Of a DNA stretch of 64,000 bases, positions 1 through 7,852 are shown one piece after another. The notes below the pieces were generated by a model. It worked only from the letters and a program-made list of their open reading frames with translations. It did no database searches and was not told where the DNA came from. The position numbers and the translations under genes are program-made. Origin of the DNA: Paraburkholderia antibiotica (GTDB lineage Bacteria; Pseudomonadota; Gammaproteobacteria; Burkholderiales; Burkholderiaceae); contig NZ_JABBFZ010000015.1 of assembly GCF_012927125.1 (NCBI RefSeq), forward strand, positions 124,001 through 188,000, written 5' to 3'. Position 1 is the first letter of the stretch; each line of letters starts with the position of its first letter.

Positions 1-480
1 CTCGGAGGTGGTGCCGGCGGTCGTCACGACCGTCTTGCCCTTCAGATCGGCGAAATCCTTGATGCCGGAGTCTTTCCTGGTCATCAGGCGCGTGCCGATC
101 ACGAAGATCGTGTTCGAGAACGCTGCCTGTTGCTGGCGCTCGGCGTTATTCGTGGTGGAGCCGCATTCGATATCCACGGTGCCGTTCTGCACCAGCGGAA
201 TACGGTTCTGCGACGTGATCGGCACCAGCTTCACCTTCAGGTTCGGCATGTTCAGCTTCTGCTTGACCCCTTCGACGATCTTCAGCGCGTAATCCTGCGA
301 GTAGCCGATCACATTCTGCTTGTCGTCGTAATAGGAAAACGGAATCGACGATTCGCGATGGCCCAGCGAAATGACGCCCGTATCCTTGATCTTTTTCAGC
401 GTGCCCGAGTCTTGCGCATGCGCGCCGACCGTGAACAGTCCGAGAGTCGCGAGCAGCAGCGCAGCTTTTTTAACCTTCAT
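1..480 (-). CDS. gltI: Glutamate/aspartate ABC transporter substrate-binding protein (3' part outside window)
   Basis: The first 160 codons of a periplasmic amino-acid binding protein; the rest lies beyond the left edge. A Sec signal peptide is plain: KVKK at the N-terminus, a hydrophobic core, and an AHA|QD cleavage site after residue 22. The mature start (GTLKKIKDTGVISLGHRES) and the later segment TVDIECGSTTNNAERQ are typical of GltI in the polar amino-acid ABC family (SBP family 3). By family knowledge it delivers Glu/Asp to a GltJKL membrane complex, whose genes would be expected further left. It follows glutamate dehydrogenase on the same strand with a 315-bp gap, a pairing that fits glutamate use. 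Confidence 0.9.
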   Translation of the reverse strand, partial: MKVKKAALLLATLGLFTVGAHAQDSGTLKKIKDTGVISLGHRESSIPFSYYDDKQNVIGYSQDYALKIVEGVKQKLNMPNLKVKLVPITSQNRIPLVQNGTVDIECGSTTNNAERQQQAAFSNTIFVIGTRLMTRKDSGIKDFADLKGKTVVTTAGTTSE

Positions 481-617
481 CTTGATCTCCTTGGCAAGAA
501 CCGGCGCCAGTTTAGCAAAGTAATTTTTCTGAAAGTATTGCTATAAACCATGTTGTTGCGCGCACGCCGCGATTGCCGCCGGCGCCCGCGCCACAGTCGT
601 TTTCACGGACATGCGAA

Positions 618-648
618 GGCGGGCGACATCGTTACGATGCCGCCCGCC
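618..648 (-). terminator. Strong hairpin in the gdhA-gltI gap, possible terminator or attenuator
   Basis: Two 14-base arms (618-631 and 635-648) pair around a TTA loop with one non-Watson-Crick position. The hairpin sits 148 bp past the gdhA stop. It has no good U-run on the minus strand, so termination is uncertain; it could instead attenuate read-through into gltI. Apart from this the 481-795 gap shows no gene. Confidence 0.45.
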
Positions 649-795
649 GGTCAAACACGCGGTCTTGTGAACCACGATGATGCAAATTGTACGGCGGTCC
701 GCGAAAACCGCTGTGTCAAACAGTGTAGAACGTAGAACCCGTGTCGGCCCCATAACCATCCGCGTCAGCAGACGGTCACGGCCGACCGGCCACGC

Positions 796-2109
796 TCAGG
801 GGTACAGACCGCGCATTTCGCGCGCCTGCAGAATCCGCTTACACGCGACGATAAACGCCGCCGTACGCACCGACACGTTCTGCTCGCTCGACACCTGCCA
901 AACCGCGGCGAACGCTTCGCGCATCACGCGCTCGAGCCGCTCGTTGATCTCATTCTCGGTCCAGAAGAAGCTCGAGAAGTCCTGCACCCACTCGAAATAT
1001 GACACTGTCACACCGCCCGCATTCGCGACCACGTCCGGAATCACGAGGATGCCGCGATCGTGCAGGATGTCGTCGGCCGCCGTGGTGGTCGGGCCGTTCG
1101 CGCCTTCGACGATGATCCGCGTCTTGATCTTGCCGGCATTCTTTTCGGTGATCTGATTTTCCAGCGCCGCCGGAATCAGGATGTCCGATTCGACCGTCCA
1201 GAACTCTTCGTTGGTGATCGCATCCGCTTCGGCGAAACCGCCGACGCCGCCCGTCTTCGCCACGTGGTCGAGCAGCGCGGCCGCGTCGATGCCGGTGGCC
1301 TTGTACACCGAGCCGGTGTGGTCCTGCACCGCGACGACCTTGGCGCCCGCTTCCTGGAACAGACGCGCGGCGATCCCGCCGACGTTGCCGAAGCCCTGCA
1401 CCGCGATACGCGCGCCTTCGATGTCGAAGCCGATGCGGCGTGCCGCTTCGCAGCCGACCACGAACACGCCGCGGCCGGTTGCTTCACGACGGCCGAGCGA
1501 GCCGCCGAGCGTGATCGGCTTGCCGGTCACGACGCCGGTAGCCGTCTGGCCCTGGTTCATCGAATACGTGTCCATCATCCACGCCATGATCTGCTCGTTC
1601 GTGTTCACGTCCGGCGCGGGGATGTCGGTATTCGGTCCGATGATGATGCCGATTTCGCTCGTGTAGCGGCGCGTCACGCGCTCCAGCTCGCCACGCGACA
1701 GCGTGCGCGGATCGACGCGGATGCCGCCCTTCGCGCCGCCGTACGGCACGTTCACCGCCGCGTTCTTCACCGACATCCACGCCGACAGCGCCATCACTTC
1801 GGACAGCGTAACGTCCTGGTGATAACGCACGCCGCCCTTGCCCGGACCGCGCGACACGTTGTGCTGCACGCGATAGCCCTCGAAGTGCGCGACCGTGCCG
1901 TTATCGAGTTCGATCGGCACATCGACGATCAGAATGCGCTTCGGGCGCTTCAGGGTTTCGAGCCAGCGGGACAGCGAACCGAGATACGGCGCGACACGGT
2001 CGACCTGGCGCAGGTAGTTGCCCCACGGGCCGAGGTCTTCGCTATTGAGGTAGGAGGGAACGGACTGCAACGTTGAGACGGGTTGAACGGCTTGTTGCTG
2101 GGAAGACAT
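796..2109 (-). CDS. gdhA: Glu/Leu/Phe/Val dehydrogenase, glutamate dehydrogenase
   Basis: A 437-residue amino-acid dehydrogenase that interconverts glutamate and 2-oxoglutarate plus ammonia with NAD(P). The N-terminal catalytic domain has the glutamate site GPGKGGVRYH (Lys91) and the active-site signature VPYGGAKGG (residues 121-129, catalytic Lys127). The C-terminal nucleotide-binding domain carries the Rossmann loop GFGNVG (239-244). The length matches the hexameric bacterial and archaeal enzymes of about 420-440 residues. Cofactor preference cannot be read safely. It lies upstream of gltI on the same strand, linking glutamate uptake to catabolism or nitrogen assimilation. Confidence 0.93.
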   Translation of the reverse strand: MSSQQQAVQPVSTLQSVPSYLNSEDLGPWGNYLRQVDRVAPYLGSLSRWLETLKRPKRILIVDVPIELDNGTVAHFEGYRVQHNVSRGPGKGGVRYHQDVTLSEVMALSAWMSVKNAAVNVPYGGAKGGIRVDPRTLSRGELERVTRRYTSEIGIIIGPNTDIPAPDVNTNEQIMAWMMDTYSMNQGQTATGVVTGKPITLGGSLGRREATGRGVFVVGCEAARRIGFDIEGARIAVQGFGNVGGIAARLFQEAGAKVVAVQDHTGSVYKATGIDAAALLDHVAKTGGVGGFAEADAITNEEFWTVESDILIPAALENQITEKNAGKIKTRIIVEGANGPTTTAADDILHDRGILVIPDVVANAGGVTVSYFEWVQDFSSFFWTENEINERLERVMREAFAAVWQVSSEQNVSVRTAAFIVACKRILQAREMRGLYP

Positions 2110-2258
2110 GAACGCTCCGGCGTTGATCGAATACGAGCATTGTGGAAAAACGTCGTTTTGAAATCCAATGCCGTTTCATCATCCCGTTATGTTTTTTTTG
2201 CATAACGTTCCGAAAGCCGCAAATTCGCGTCGTCGGTGCGCAGGTCGGCTTCCGGGTT

Positions 2259-3215
2259 TTATGCCGCGCCCTGCTGCAACTCCTCCGACACCACGTCCCA
2301 CAATTGCCGCACGAGAATCTGGCGCGCGTCGTCGCTTTTCGCGGCGAGCTTGTCGCGGTACAGGCGGATTTCCATGCTCAGCGTCAGTTGGCCTTCAGGC
2401 GTGCCGCGCGTCGCGCGATCGAGGCGGATCAGCTTGCCGTCGGCGATCGCGTCCTCGACCGCGCTATGCGGCAGAAACGCGATGCCGTGCCCCGCGAGCG
2501 CCATCGCCTTGAGCCCCTCGGCCATGTCGGTCTCGTACAGCCGGTCCACATACAGACGCTCGGGCGCCTGCGCGAAGATCACTTCGGTCATGCGCCCGAG
2601 GTACGCGTTCGGCGTGTACGACAGATATGGCGCGGGCGCGTCGGGCGTGCCCGGCAGCGTGTGACGCGGGCGGCCCGCGCGGGCGGGCGCCGAGAACGGA
2701 CTGATCGGCTCGTGGCCGAGCGTCAGCATGTCGTAGCGGGCCGGGTCGAGCGCGACCGGATGGCTCGGATGGTGGTAGCCCATCATCAGATCGCAGCCCC
2801 CTTCCACCAGCGACAGCGCCGCGTCGTGCACGTTCAGCGCGCGCAGCCGCGTATGGATCGGCCCCATCTGCGCCTCGATGCGCTGCAGCCAGCGCGGGAA
2901 GTACGTGAGCGACAGCGTGTGCGGCACCGCGAATTCGATCGTCGCCTGCGGGGTCGCCGTGTGGCCGCGCAGCAACGCGCGCGCCTCGTGGAATTGCGAC
3001 AGCATCGCGAGCGCCTGTTCGTTGAACACCTGGCCCGCCGCCGTGAGCCGCGTCGGATACACCGAACGGTCGATCAGCTCGGTGCCGAGCCATGCTTCGA
3101 GCGCCTGAATGCGTCGCGAGAAAGCCGGCTGCGTGACGTGGCGCAATTCGGCCGAGCGGCTGAAGCTACGCGTTTCCGCGAGCGAAATGAAGTCTTCGAG
3201 CCATTTCAGTTCCAT
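2259..3215 (-). CDS. LysR-family transcriptional regulator
   Basis: A 318-residue LysR regulator. The winged-helix DNA-binding domain occupies about residues 1-60 (MELKWLEDFISLAETRSFSR, then QPAFSRRIQALE for the recognition helix), followed by a periplasmic-binding-like effector domain. The start at 3215 matches the usual LysR N-terminus; the frame stays open upstream to 3557 but that part is proline/alanine-rich and runs through the purB promoter region. It is divergent from purB. Upstream of gdhA on the same strand, it might control the glutamate genes, but no direct evidence is visible. The effector is unknown. Confidence 0.85.
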   Translation of the reverse strand: MELKWLEDFISLAETRSFSRSAELRHVTQPAFSRRIQALEAWLGTELIDRSVYPTRLTAAGQVFNEQALAMLSQFHEARALLRGHTATPQATIEFAVPHTLSLTYFPRWLQRIEAQMGPIHTRLRALNVHDAALSLVEGGCDLMMGYHHPSHPVALDPARYDMLTLGHEPISPFSAPARAGRPRHTLPGTPDAPAPYLSYTPNAYLGRMTEVIFAQAPERLYVDRLYETDMAEGLKAMALAGHGIAFLPHSAVEDAIADGKLIRLDRATRGTPEGQLTLSMEIRLYRDKLAAKSDDARQILVRQLWDVVSEELQQGAA

Positions 3216-3354
3216 GCGAGTGCGCTTTGCCGGCGAGAGGGAGGAAGTCTGCATTCTAGCGGCGCGGGCTCGCACCGCACGCCGCGGGCCCACCGTTGCA
3301 CCGCTCGCCGGCGCGGCCCGCCCACCCTCGCGCCGCACACCGCCCGCTGCGACA

Positions 3355-3424
3355 CGCCGCCCGCCGCCCGCCGCCCGCTGCTCGCCGCTCGCTGCTCGCT
3401 GCTCGCCGCTCGCCGCCTCGCCGC
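3355..3424. repeat. Degenerate GC-rich tandem repeat in the LysR-purB divergent region
   Basis: About 70 bp of near-perfect 7-base units drawn from cgcccgc, cgctgct and cgccgct. It lies in the 319-bp non-coding gap (3216-3534) between the divergent LysR gene and purB. It resembles slippage-generated low-complexity DNA. No other feature is clear in this gap. Confidence 0.7.
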
Positions 3425-3534
3425 ACGCCACCGGCGCCGAACCGCGCCCGCGCCGGCTTGCCGCGCGCACGGTGGTAAAATGCGCGGTTCCCCCCGTTCC
3501 CGATCCGCTCCTTGAGCGCTCATCACGTCCCATC

Positions 3535-4923
3535 ATGTCCGACACCCGCCCCGACACCCTGTTCGCGCTGAACGCGCTCTCCCCGCTCGACGGCCGCTAC
3601 GCCGCCAAAACCGAAGCCCTGCGCGACTGGCTCTCGGAAGCCGCGTTCATGCGCAATCGCGTGACGGTCGAAATCCACTGGCTGATCGCGCTGTCGCGCG
3701 CCGGCTTCGCCGAAGTGCCGCGCTTCTCCGAAGCGTCCGAGCAGTTCCTGCTGCAACTGGCCGAGCGCTTCACCGCGCACGACGCCGCGCGCATCAAGGA
3801 CATCGAGCGCGTCACCAATCATGACGTGAAGGCGGTCGAATACTGGCTGAAGGAATCGGTGAAGGGTCAGGAAGAACTGGAACGCGCGAGCGAGTTCATC
3901 CACTTCGCGTGCACGTCGGAAGACATCAACAACACCTCGCACGGCCTGATGCTCGCCGGCGCGCGCGAACACGTGATCCTGCCGGCGCTGCGCTCGGTGC
4001 ATCAGCGCCTCGTCGCGCTCGCGCACGCGCACGCCGAACAGCCGATGCTGTCGCGCACGCACGGCCAGCCGGCCAGCCCGACCACGCTCGGCAAGGAAAT
4101 GGCCAACGTCGCCGCGCGTCTCTCGCGCGCGATCGAGCGTATCGCAAAGGTCGAACTGCTCGGCAAGATGAACGGCGCGGTCGGCAACTTCAACGCGCAC
4201 CTGTCCGCGTATCCGGAGTTCGACTGGGAAGCGTTCTCGAAGGACGTGGTCGAAAACCGCCTGAAGCTCACGTTCAATCCGTACACGATCCAGATCGAGC
4301 CGCACGACTACATGGCCGAGCTGTTCGACGCGATCTCGCGCGCGAACACGATCCTGCTGGATCTGGACCGCGACGTGTGGGGCTACATCTCGCTCGGTTA
4401 CTTCAAGCAGCGCACCAAGGCCGGCGAAATCGGTTCGTCGACGATGCCGCACAAGGTCAACCCAATCGACTTCGAAAACTCGGAAGGCAACCTCGGCCTC
4501 GCCAACGCGACGCTGCGCCACCTCGCCGACAAGCTGCCGGTGTCGCGCTGGCAGCGCGACCTGACCGACTCGACGGTGCTGCGCAACATCGGCGTCGCGT
4601 TCGGTTACTCGCTGCTGTCGTACGACTCGCTGATCCGCGGTCTCGACAAGCTCGAAGTGAACGCGCAGCGTCTGAACGACGACCTCGACAACTGCTGGGA
4701 AGTGCTGGCCGAGCCAGTGCAGACCGTGATGCGCCGCTACGGCATCGAGAACCCGTACGAGCAGCTGAAGGAACTGACGCGCGGCAAGGGCATCACCCGT
4801 GAAGCGCTGCAGACGTTCGTCGGCGGCCTGGCGATTCCGCAGGACGCGAAGGACCATCTGCTCGCGATGACGCCCGCCTCGTACATCGGCAAGGCGGTCG
4901 AACTGGCGAAGCGGATCGGCTGA
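3535..4923 (+). CDS. purB: Adenylosuccinate lyase
   Basis: A 462-residue fumarase/aspartase-superfamily lyase that acts twice in purine synthesis: on SAICAR to give AICAR and on adenylosuccinate to give AMP, releasing fumarate. The N-terminus (ALNALSPLDGRYAAKTEAL) and the superfamily signature GSSTMPHKVNP (about residue 300) are present, as are TSEDINNTSHG and the histidine-bearing SRTHGQPASPTTLGKE. It is of the E. coli PurB type (456 residues). The ATG at 3535 gives the family N-terminus; the frame is open further upstream only through repeat DNA. Confidence 0.96.
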   Translation: MSDTRPDTLFALNALSPLDGRYAAKTEALRDWLSEAAFMRNRVTVEIHWLIALSRAGFAEVPRFSEASEQFLLQLAERFTAHDAARIKDIERVTNHDVKAVEYWLKESVKGQEELERASEFIHFACTSEDINNTSHGLMLAGAREHVILPALRSVHQRLVALAHAHAEQPMLSRTHGQPASPTTLGKEMANVAARLSRAIERIAKVELLGKMNGAVGNFNAHLSAYPEFDWEAFSKDVVENRLKLTFNPYTIQIEPHDYMAELFDAISRANTILLDLDRDVWGYISLGYFKQRTKAGEIGSSTMPHKVNPIDFENSEGNLGLANATLRHLADKLPVSRWQRDLTDSTVLRNIGVAFGYSLLSYDSLIRGLDKLEVNAQRLNDDLDNCWEVLAEPVQTVMRRYGIENPYEQLKELTRGKGITREALQTFVGGLAIPQDAKDHLLAMTPASYIGKAVELAKRIG

Positions 4924-4975
4924 TTCGCTGGCTGAGCCTGACGTGGGCCGCGGTGCCGCCGCGGCCACGCATAAG

Positions 4976-5003
4976 AAAAGCCGCTCCAGGGAGCGGCTTT
5001 TTT
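4976..5003. terminator. Bidirectional Rho-independent terminator between purB and gntK
   Basis: A perfect 11-bp stem (AAAAGCCGCTC with GAGCGGCTTTT) closes on a CAGG loop and runs into T residues on the plus strand and, by symmetry, the minus strand. It sits between the converging purB and gntK genes and can serve both. Confidence 0.9.
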
Positions 5004-5055
5004 ACGTCCGGCGTTCGCAACCGGAACGCGGAACCATCGGAGACTCGCGGCAAAT

Positions 5056-5550
5056 TCAGCGCTGCTCGACCTGCTTCAGCACCTCATCGACAATCTGCTC
5101 CGGCGTCAGATCGATGCTGACCGTGATCGCCTCGTCCGCGCCCGGTTCCTCGAGCGTATCGAGCTGGCTTTGCAGCAGCGACGGATCGAAGAAGTGCCCG
5201 GTGCGATGCCCCAGACGTTCGGAGAGCACCTCGCGCGAACCCTTCAGGTAGACGAAGCAGACGTCCTTGTCGCCGGCGCGCAGGACGTCGCGATACGAAC
5301 GCTTCAGCGACGAGCACGTGAACACCGCCGTCTCGCCCGCCTTCTGCTTGTCCTCGATCGCCGCGCGGATCGTCTTCAGCCACGGCCAGCGGTCTTCGTC
5401 GGTGAGCGGGATGCCGTGATGCATCTTCTCCTTGTTGGCGGCGCTGTGAAACGCGTCGCCGTCGGTGAACGTGCAGTGCAGGCGCTCAGCCAGCAGTTCG
5501 CCAACCAGCGACTTGCCGGCGCCCGACACGCCCATTGCGATCAAAATCAT
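5056..5550 (-). CDS. gntK: Gluconokinase
   Basis: A 164-residue P-loop kinase that phosphorylates D-gluconate to 6-phosphogluconate with ATP. The Walker A motif GVSGAGKS is at residues 7-14, followed by the family's DGDAFH and HHGIPLTDEDRWPWL segments, and CSSLKRSYRD. Length agrees with GntK (about 160-175). The ATG at 5550 is preceded by GGAG and begins MILIAMGVSG as expected. It follows gntP after 10 bp, so the two are co-transcribed; the product feeds Edd/Eda encoded just upstream. Confidence 0.95.
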   Translation of the reverse strand: MILIAMGVSGAGKSLVGELLAERLHCTFTDGDAFHSAANKEKMHHGIPLTDEDRWPWLKTIRAAIEDKQKAGETAVFTCSSLKRSYRDVLRAGDKDVCFVYLKGSREVLSERLGHRTGHFFDPSLLQSQLDTLEEPGADEAITVSIDLTPEQIVDEVLKQVEQR

Positions 5551-5560
5551 TTGAATCTCC

Positions 5561-6946
5561 TTACAGGACCGCCGCAAGCGCGAAGGTCAGGCCCAGCCCC
5601 ATCAACGAAATGATGGTTTCGAGGAGCGACCACGTCTTGAAGGTCTGCCCCACCGTCATGCCGAAATACTCCTTGATCAGCCAGAAGCCGCCGTCGTTCA
5701 CGTGCGAGAAGATCAGCGAGCCCGAGCCGGTGGCGAGCACCAGCAGTTCGGGCCGGACCTGCACCGCGCCCGCCGAGACGATCGGCGCGACGATGCCGCA
5801 GGCGGTCGTCATCGCGACCGTGGCCGAACCCGTCGCGAGACGGATCAGCGCCGCGACGAGCCAGCCGAACAGCAGCGGCGACAGATGCACCGCGGTCGCG
5901 ACGTTGACGATTTCCTTCGAAATGCCGCTATCCATCAGCACGCGGCCAAAACCGCCGCCCGCGCCGACGATCAGCGTAATGCCCGCGATCGGCGCGAGAC
6001 ACTCGCCGCAGAACTTCTGGATCTGCTCGCGATTGAAGCCGCGGCTCGCGCCGAAGGTCCAGAAGCTGACCAGCACGGCCGTCAGCAACGCGACGTCGGT
6101 GTTGCCGAAGAAGCGCAGCAGATCGTTCGGCAGCGTCTTCGGCGCGAAGAACAGATCGGCCCAGCTGCCGACCAGCATCAAAATCACCGGCAACAGGATC
6201 GTGAACAGCGTGATGCCGAAGCCAGGCAATTCGCGTTTCGGCGCATCGGCTTTCACGCCGTTGCCGCCGTCCGCGTCGCTGCCGAGAAATTGCGCGGCGA
6301 GCGCGTTGTCCTTCGGCAGTTTGATATGGCGACTCACCAGCAGCGCGAACAGCGGACCGGCGACGATCGCCGTCGGAATACCAATGATCAGCCCAAACGC
6401 GATCGTCTTGCCGATGTCCGCGTGATACGCCTGCACGGCGAGCAGCGCGGCCGGGTGCGGCGGAATCAGCCCGTGCACGACGGACAGGCCCGCCACCATC
6501 GGCAGACCGACCAGCAGCAGCGATTTATTGGTGCGGCGCGCGACGTTGAACGCGATCGGAATCAGCAGCACGAAACCGACTTCGAAGAACACTGGCAAGC
6601 CGACGATGATCGCGACGAGCATCATCGCCCAGTGGATGTGCTTCTCGCCGAACAGGTTGATCAGCGTGGTCGCAATGCGCTCGGCGCCGCCCGACTCGGC
6701 CATCATCTTGCCGAGCATCGTGCCGAGACCGACCACGATGGCGATGTGCCCAAGCGTGTTGCCGTTGCCGGTTTCGAACGACTTGACGATGGTCTGCATC
6801 GGCATGCCGGCCACGAGGCCGAGCAGCAGCGAGACGATGATCAGGACGAGAAACGGATAGACCTTGTAGCGCGTGATCAGCAGGATCAGCAGCGCGATCG
6901 CGATGACCGCGTAGACCAGCAGCATGCTGCCGTGGACAGCTTCCAT
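5561..6946 (-). CDS. gntP: Gluconate:H+ symporter, GntP family permease
   Basis: A 461-residue, very hydrophobic integral membrane protein with about 12 predicted helices. Sequence blocks such as GLIPPHPAALLAVQ, LIVGAGGGFGRVLMDSG and SHVNDGGFWLIKEYFG are characteristic of GntP/GntT gluconate permeases. It imports gluconate with protons across the inner membrane. The start at 6946 is chosen because GGAGGAG lies just upstream and the frame before it lacks membrane character. It is followed after 14 bp by the gntK start, and lies 253 bp downstream of eda. Confidence 0.93.
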   Translation of the reverse strand: MEAVHGSMLLVYAVIAIALLILLITRYKVYPFLVLIIVSLLLGLVAGMPMQTIVKSFETGNGNTLGHIAIVVGLGTMLGKMMAESGGAERIATTLINLFGEKHIHWAMMLVAIIVGLPVFFEVGFVLLIPIAFNVARRTNKSLLLVGLPMVAGLSVVHGLIPPHPAALLAVQAYHADIGKTIAFGLIIGIPTAIVAGPLFALLVSRHIKLPKDNALAAQFLGSDADGGNGVKADAPKRELPGFGITLFTILLPVILMLVGSWADLFFAPKTLPNDLLRFFGNTDVALLTAVLVSFWTFGASRGFNREQIQKFCGECLAPIAGITLIVGAGGGFGRVLMDSGISKEIVNVATAVHLSPLLFGWLVAALIRLATGSATVAMTTACGIVAPIVSAGAVQVRPELLVLATGSGSLIFSHVNDGGFWLIKEYFGMTVGQTFKTWSLLETIISLMGLGLTFALAAVL

Positions 6947-7107
6947 GAAGCTCCTCCTTGGGTTTATTGATTCTGAGTGCGGAACACGGCCGGCACGTCG
7001 TCTCACGGCAACCTGCGCGATGCCTGAAAACCCGGCTAGCCGCGCGGACGCTGAATTTTACTGTTTGTGTCCTGAAAACGCGCGTTAATCCATCACGCAT
7101 TACAGGT

Positions 7108-7157
7108 AAAAAAAGAGTCCCGGCGCGACAGCCGCGAGGGCTGCATCGACGAGACTC
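7108..7157 (-). terminator. Possible terminator after eda
   Basis: On the minus strand, past the eda stop, an imperfect fold (outer GAGTC/GACTC arms and an inner CAGCC/GGCTG stem) ends in a run of seven or more T. It would partly separate edd-eda from gntP-gntK. The stem is broken, so this is tentative. Confidence 0.35.
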
Positions 7158-7199
7158 GTGTAGCGGACCCGATGACGGTGACAAACACCGATCGAGACG

Positions 7200-7841
7200 T
7201 TAATGCGCGGGCGCGGCCAGCTGACTCGCGGCGCGCGCGAGGCGCGTGACCTCGTCCCAGTTCTGCGCGGCCAGCGCGGACTTCGGCGTGAGCCACGAAC
7301 CGCCGACGCACACCACGTTCGGCAGCGACAGGAAATGCGGCGCCGTCTCGGCCGTGATGCCGCCGGTCGGGCAGAACTTCAGCGCCGGGAACGGGCCGTG
7401 GAACGCCTGCAGCATCGGCACGCCGCCGGCCTGCTGGGCCGGGAAAAACTTGACGATCTCGTAACCGAGTTCGAGCGCGAGGATGATGTCGGACGGCGTC
7501 ATCACACCCGGCAACAGCGGCAGACCGACGTCCTGCGCGGCCTGGTGCATTTCTTTCGTCAGGCCCGGCGACACGCCGAACTGCGCGCCCGCCTTCTTCG
7601 CCTGCGCGCAGTGCTCCGGCTTCGTGATCGTGCCGACGCCGACCACGATGTCGTCGGCCAGTTCGCACGCACGCTCGATCGCGCCGAGGCCCGCCGGCGT
7701 GCGCAACGTGATTTCGAGCACCTTCACGCCGCCCGCATGCAATGCGCGCGACACGTGTTCGCCCTGTTCGACCGAGTCGAACGCGAGCACCGGAATCACC
7801 GGGCCGAGGCGCACGATGTCGCTTACTGTTTTCGCCGTCAT
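7200..7841 (-). CDS. eda: KDPG aldolase / 4-hydroxy-2-oxoglutarate aldolase
   Basis: A 213-residue class I aldolase that splits 2-dehydro-3-deoxy-6-phosphogluconate into pyruvate and glyceraldehyde 3-phosphate, the last Entner-Doudoroff step. The Schiff-base lysine is Lys131 in EIVKFFPAQQAGG; the catalytic glutamate is Glu43 in VLEITLRT; the phosphate loop CPTGGI follows. Size equals E. coli Eda (213). The start lies 11 bp after the edd stop, showing an edd-eda operon. Confidence 0.96.
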   Translation of the reverse strand: MTAKTVSDIVRLGPVIPVLAFDSVEQGEHVSRALHAGGVKVLEITLRTPAGLGAIERACELADDIVVGVGTITKPEHCAQAKKAGAQFGVSPGLTKEMHQAAQDVGLPLLPGVMTPSDIILALELGYEIVKFFPAQQAGGVPMLQAFHGPFPALKFCPTGGITAETAPHFLSLPNVVCVGGSWLTPKSALAAQNWDEVTRLARAASQLAAPAH

Positions 7842-7852
7842 AGTCAGACTCC

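Noticed and set aside
1060..2076. Long open frames antisense to gdhA and to most other genes
   Set aside because: They are the usual mirror frames of GC-rich genes: Arg/His/Ala-rich, with no family features, while the opposite strand encodes a clear enzyme.
3355..3424. CRISPR array
   Set aside because: Units are 7 bases with no spacers, and no cas gene is present.
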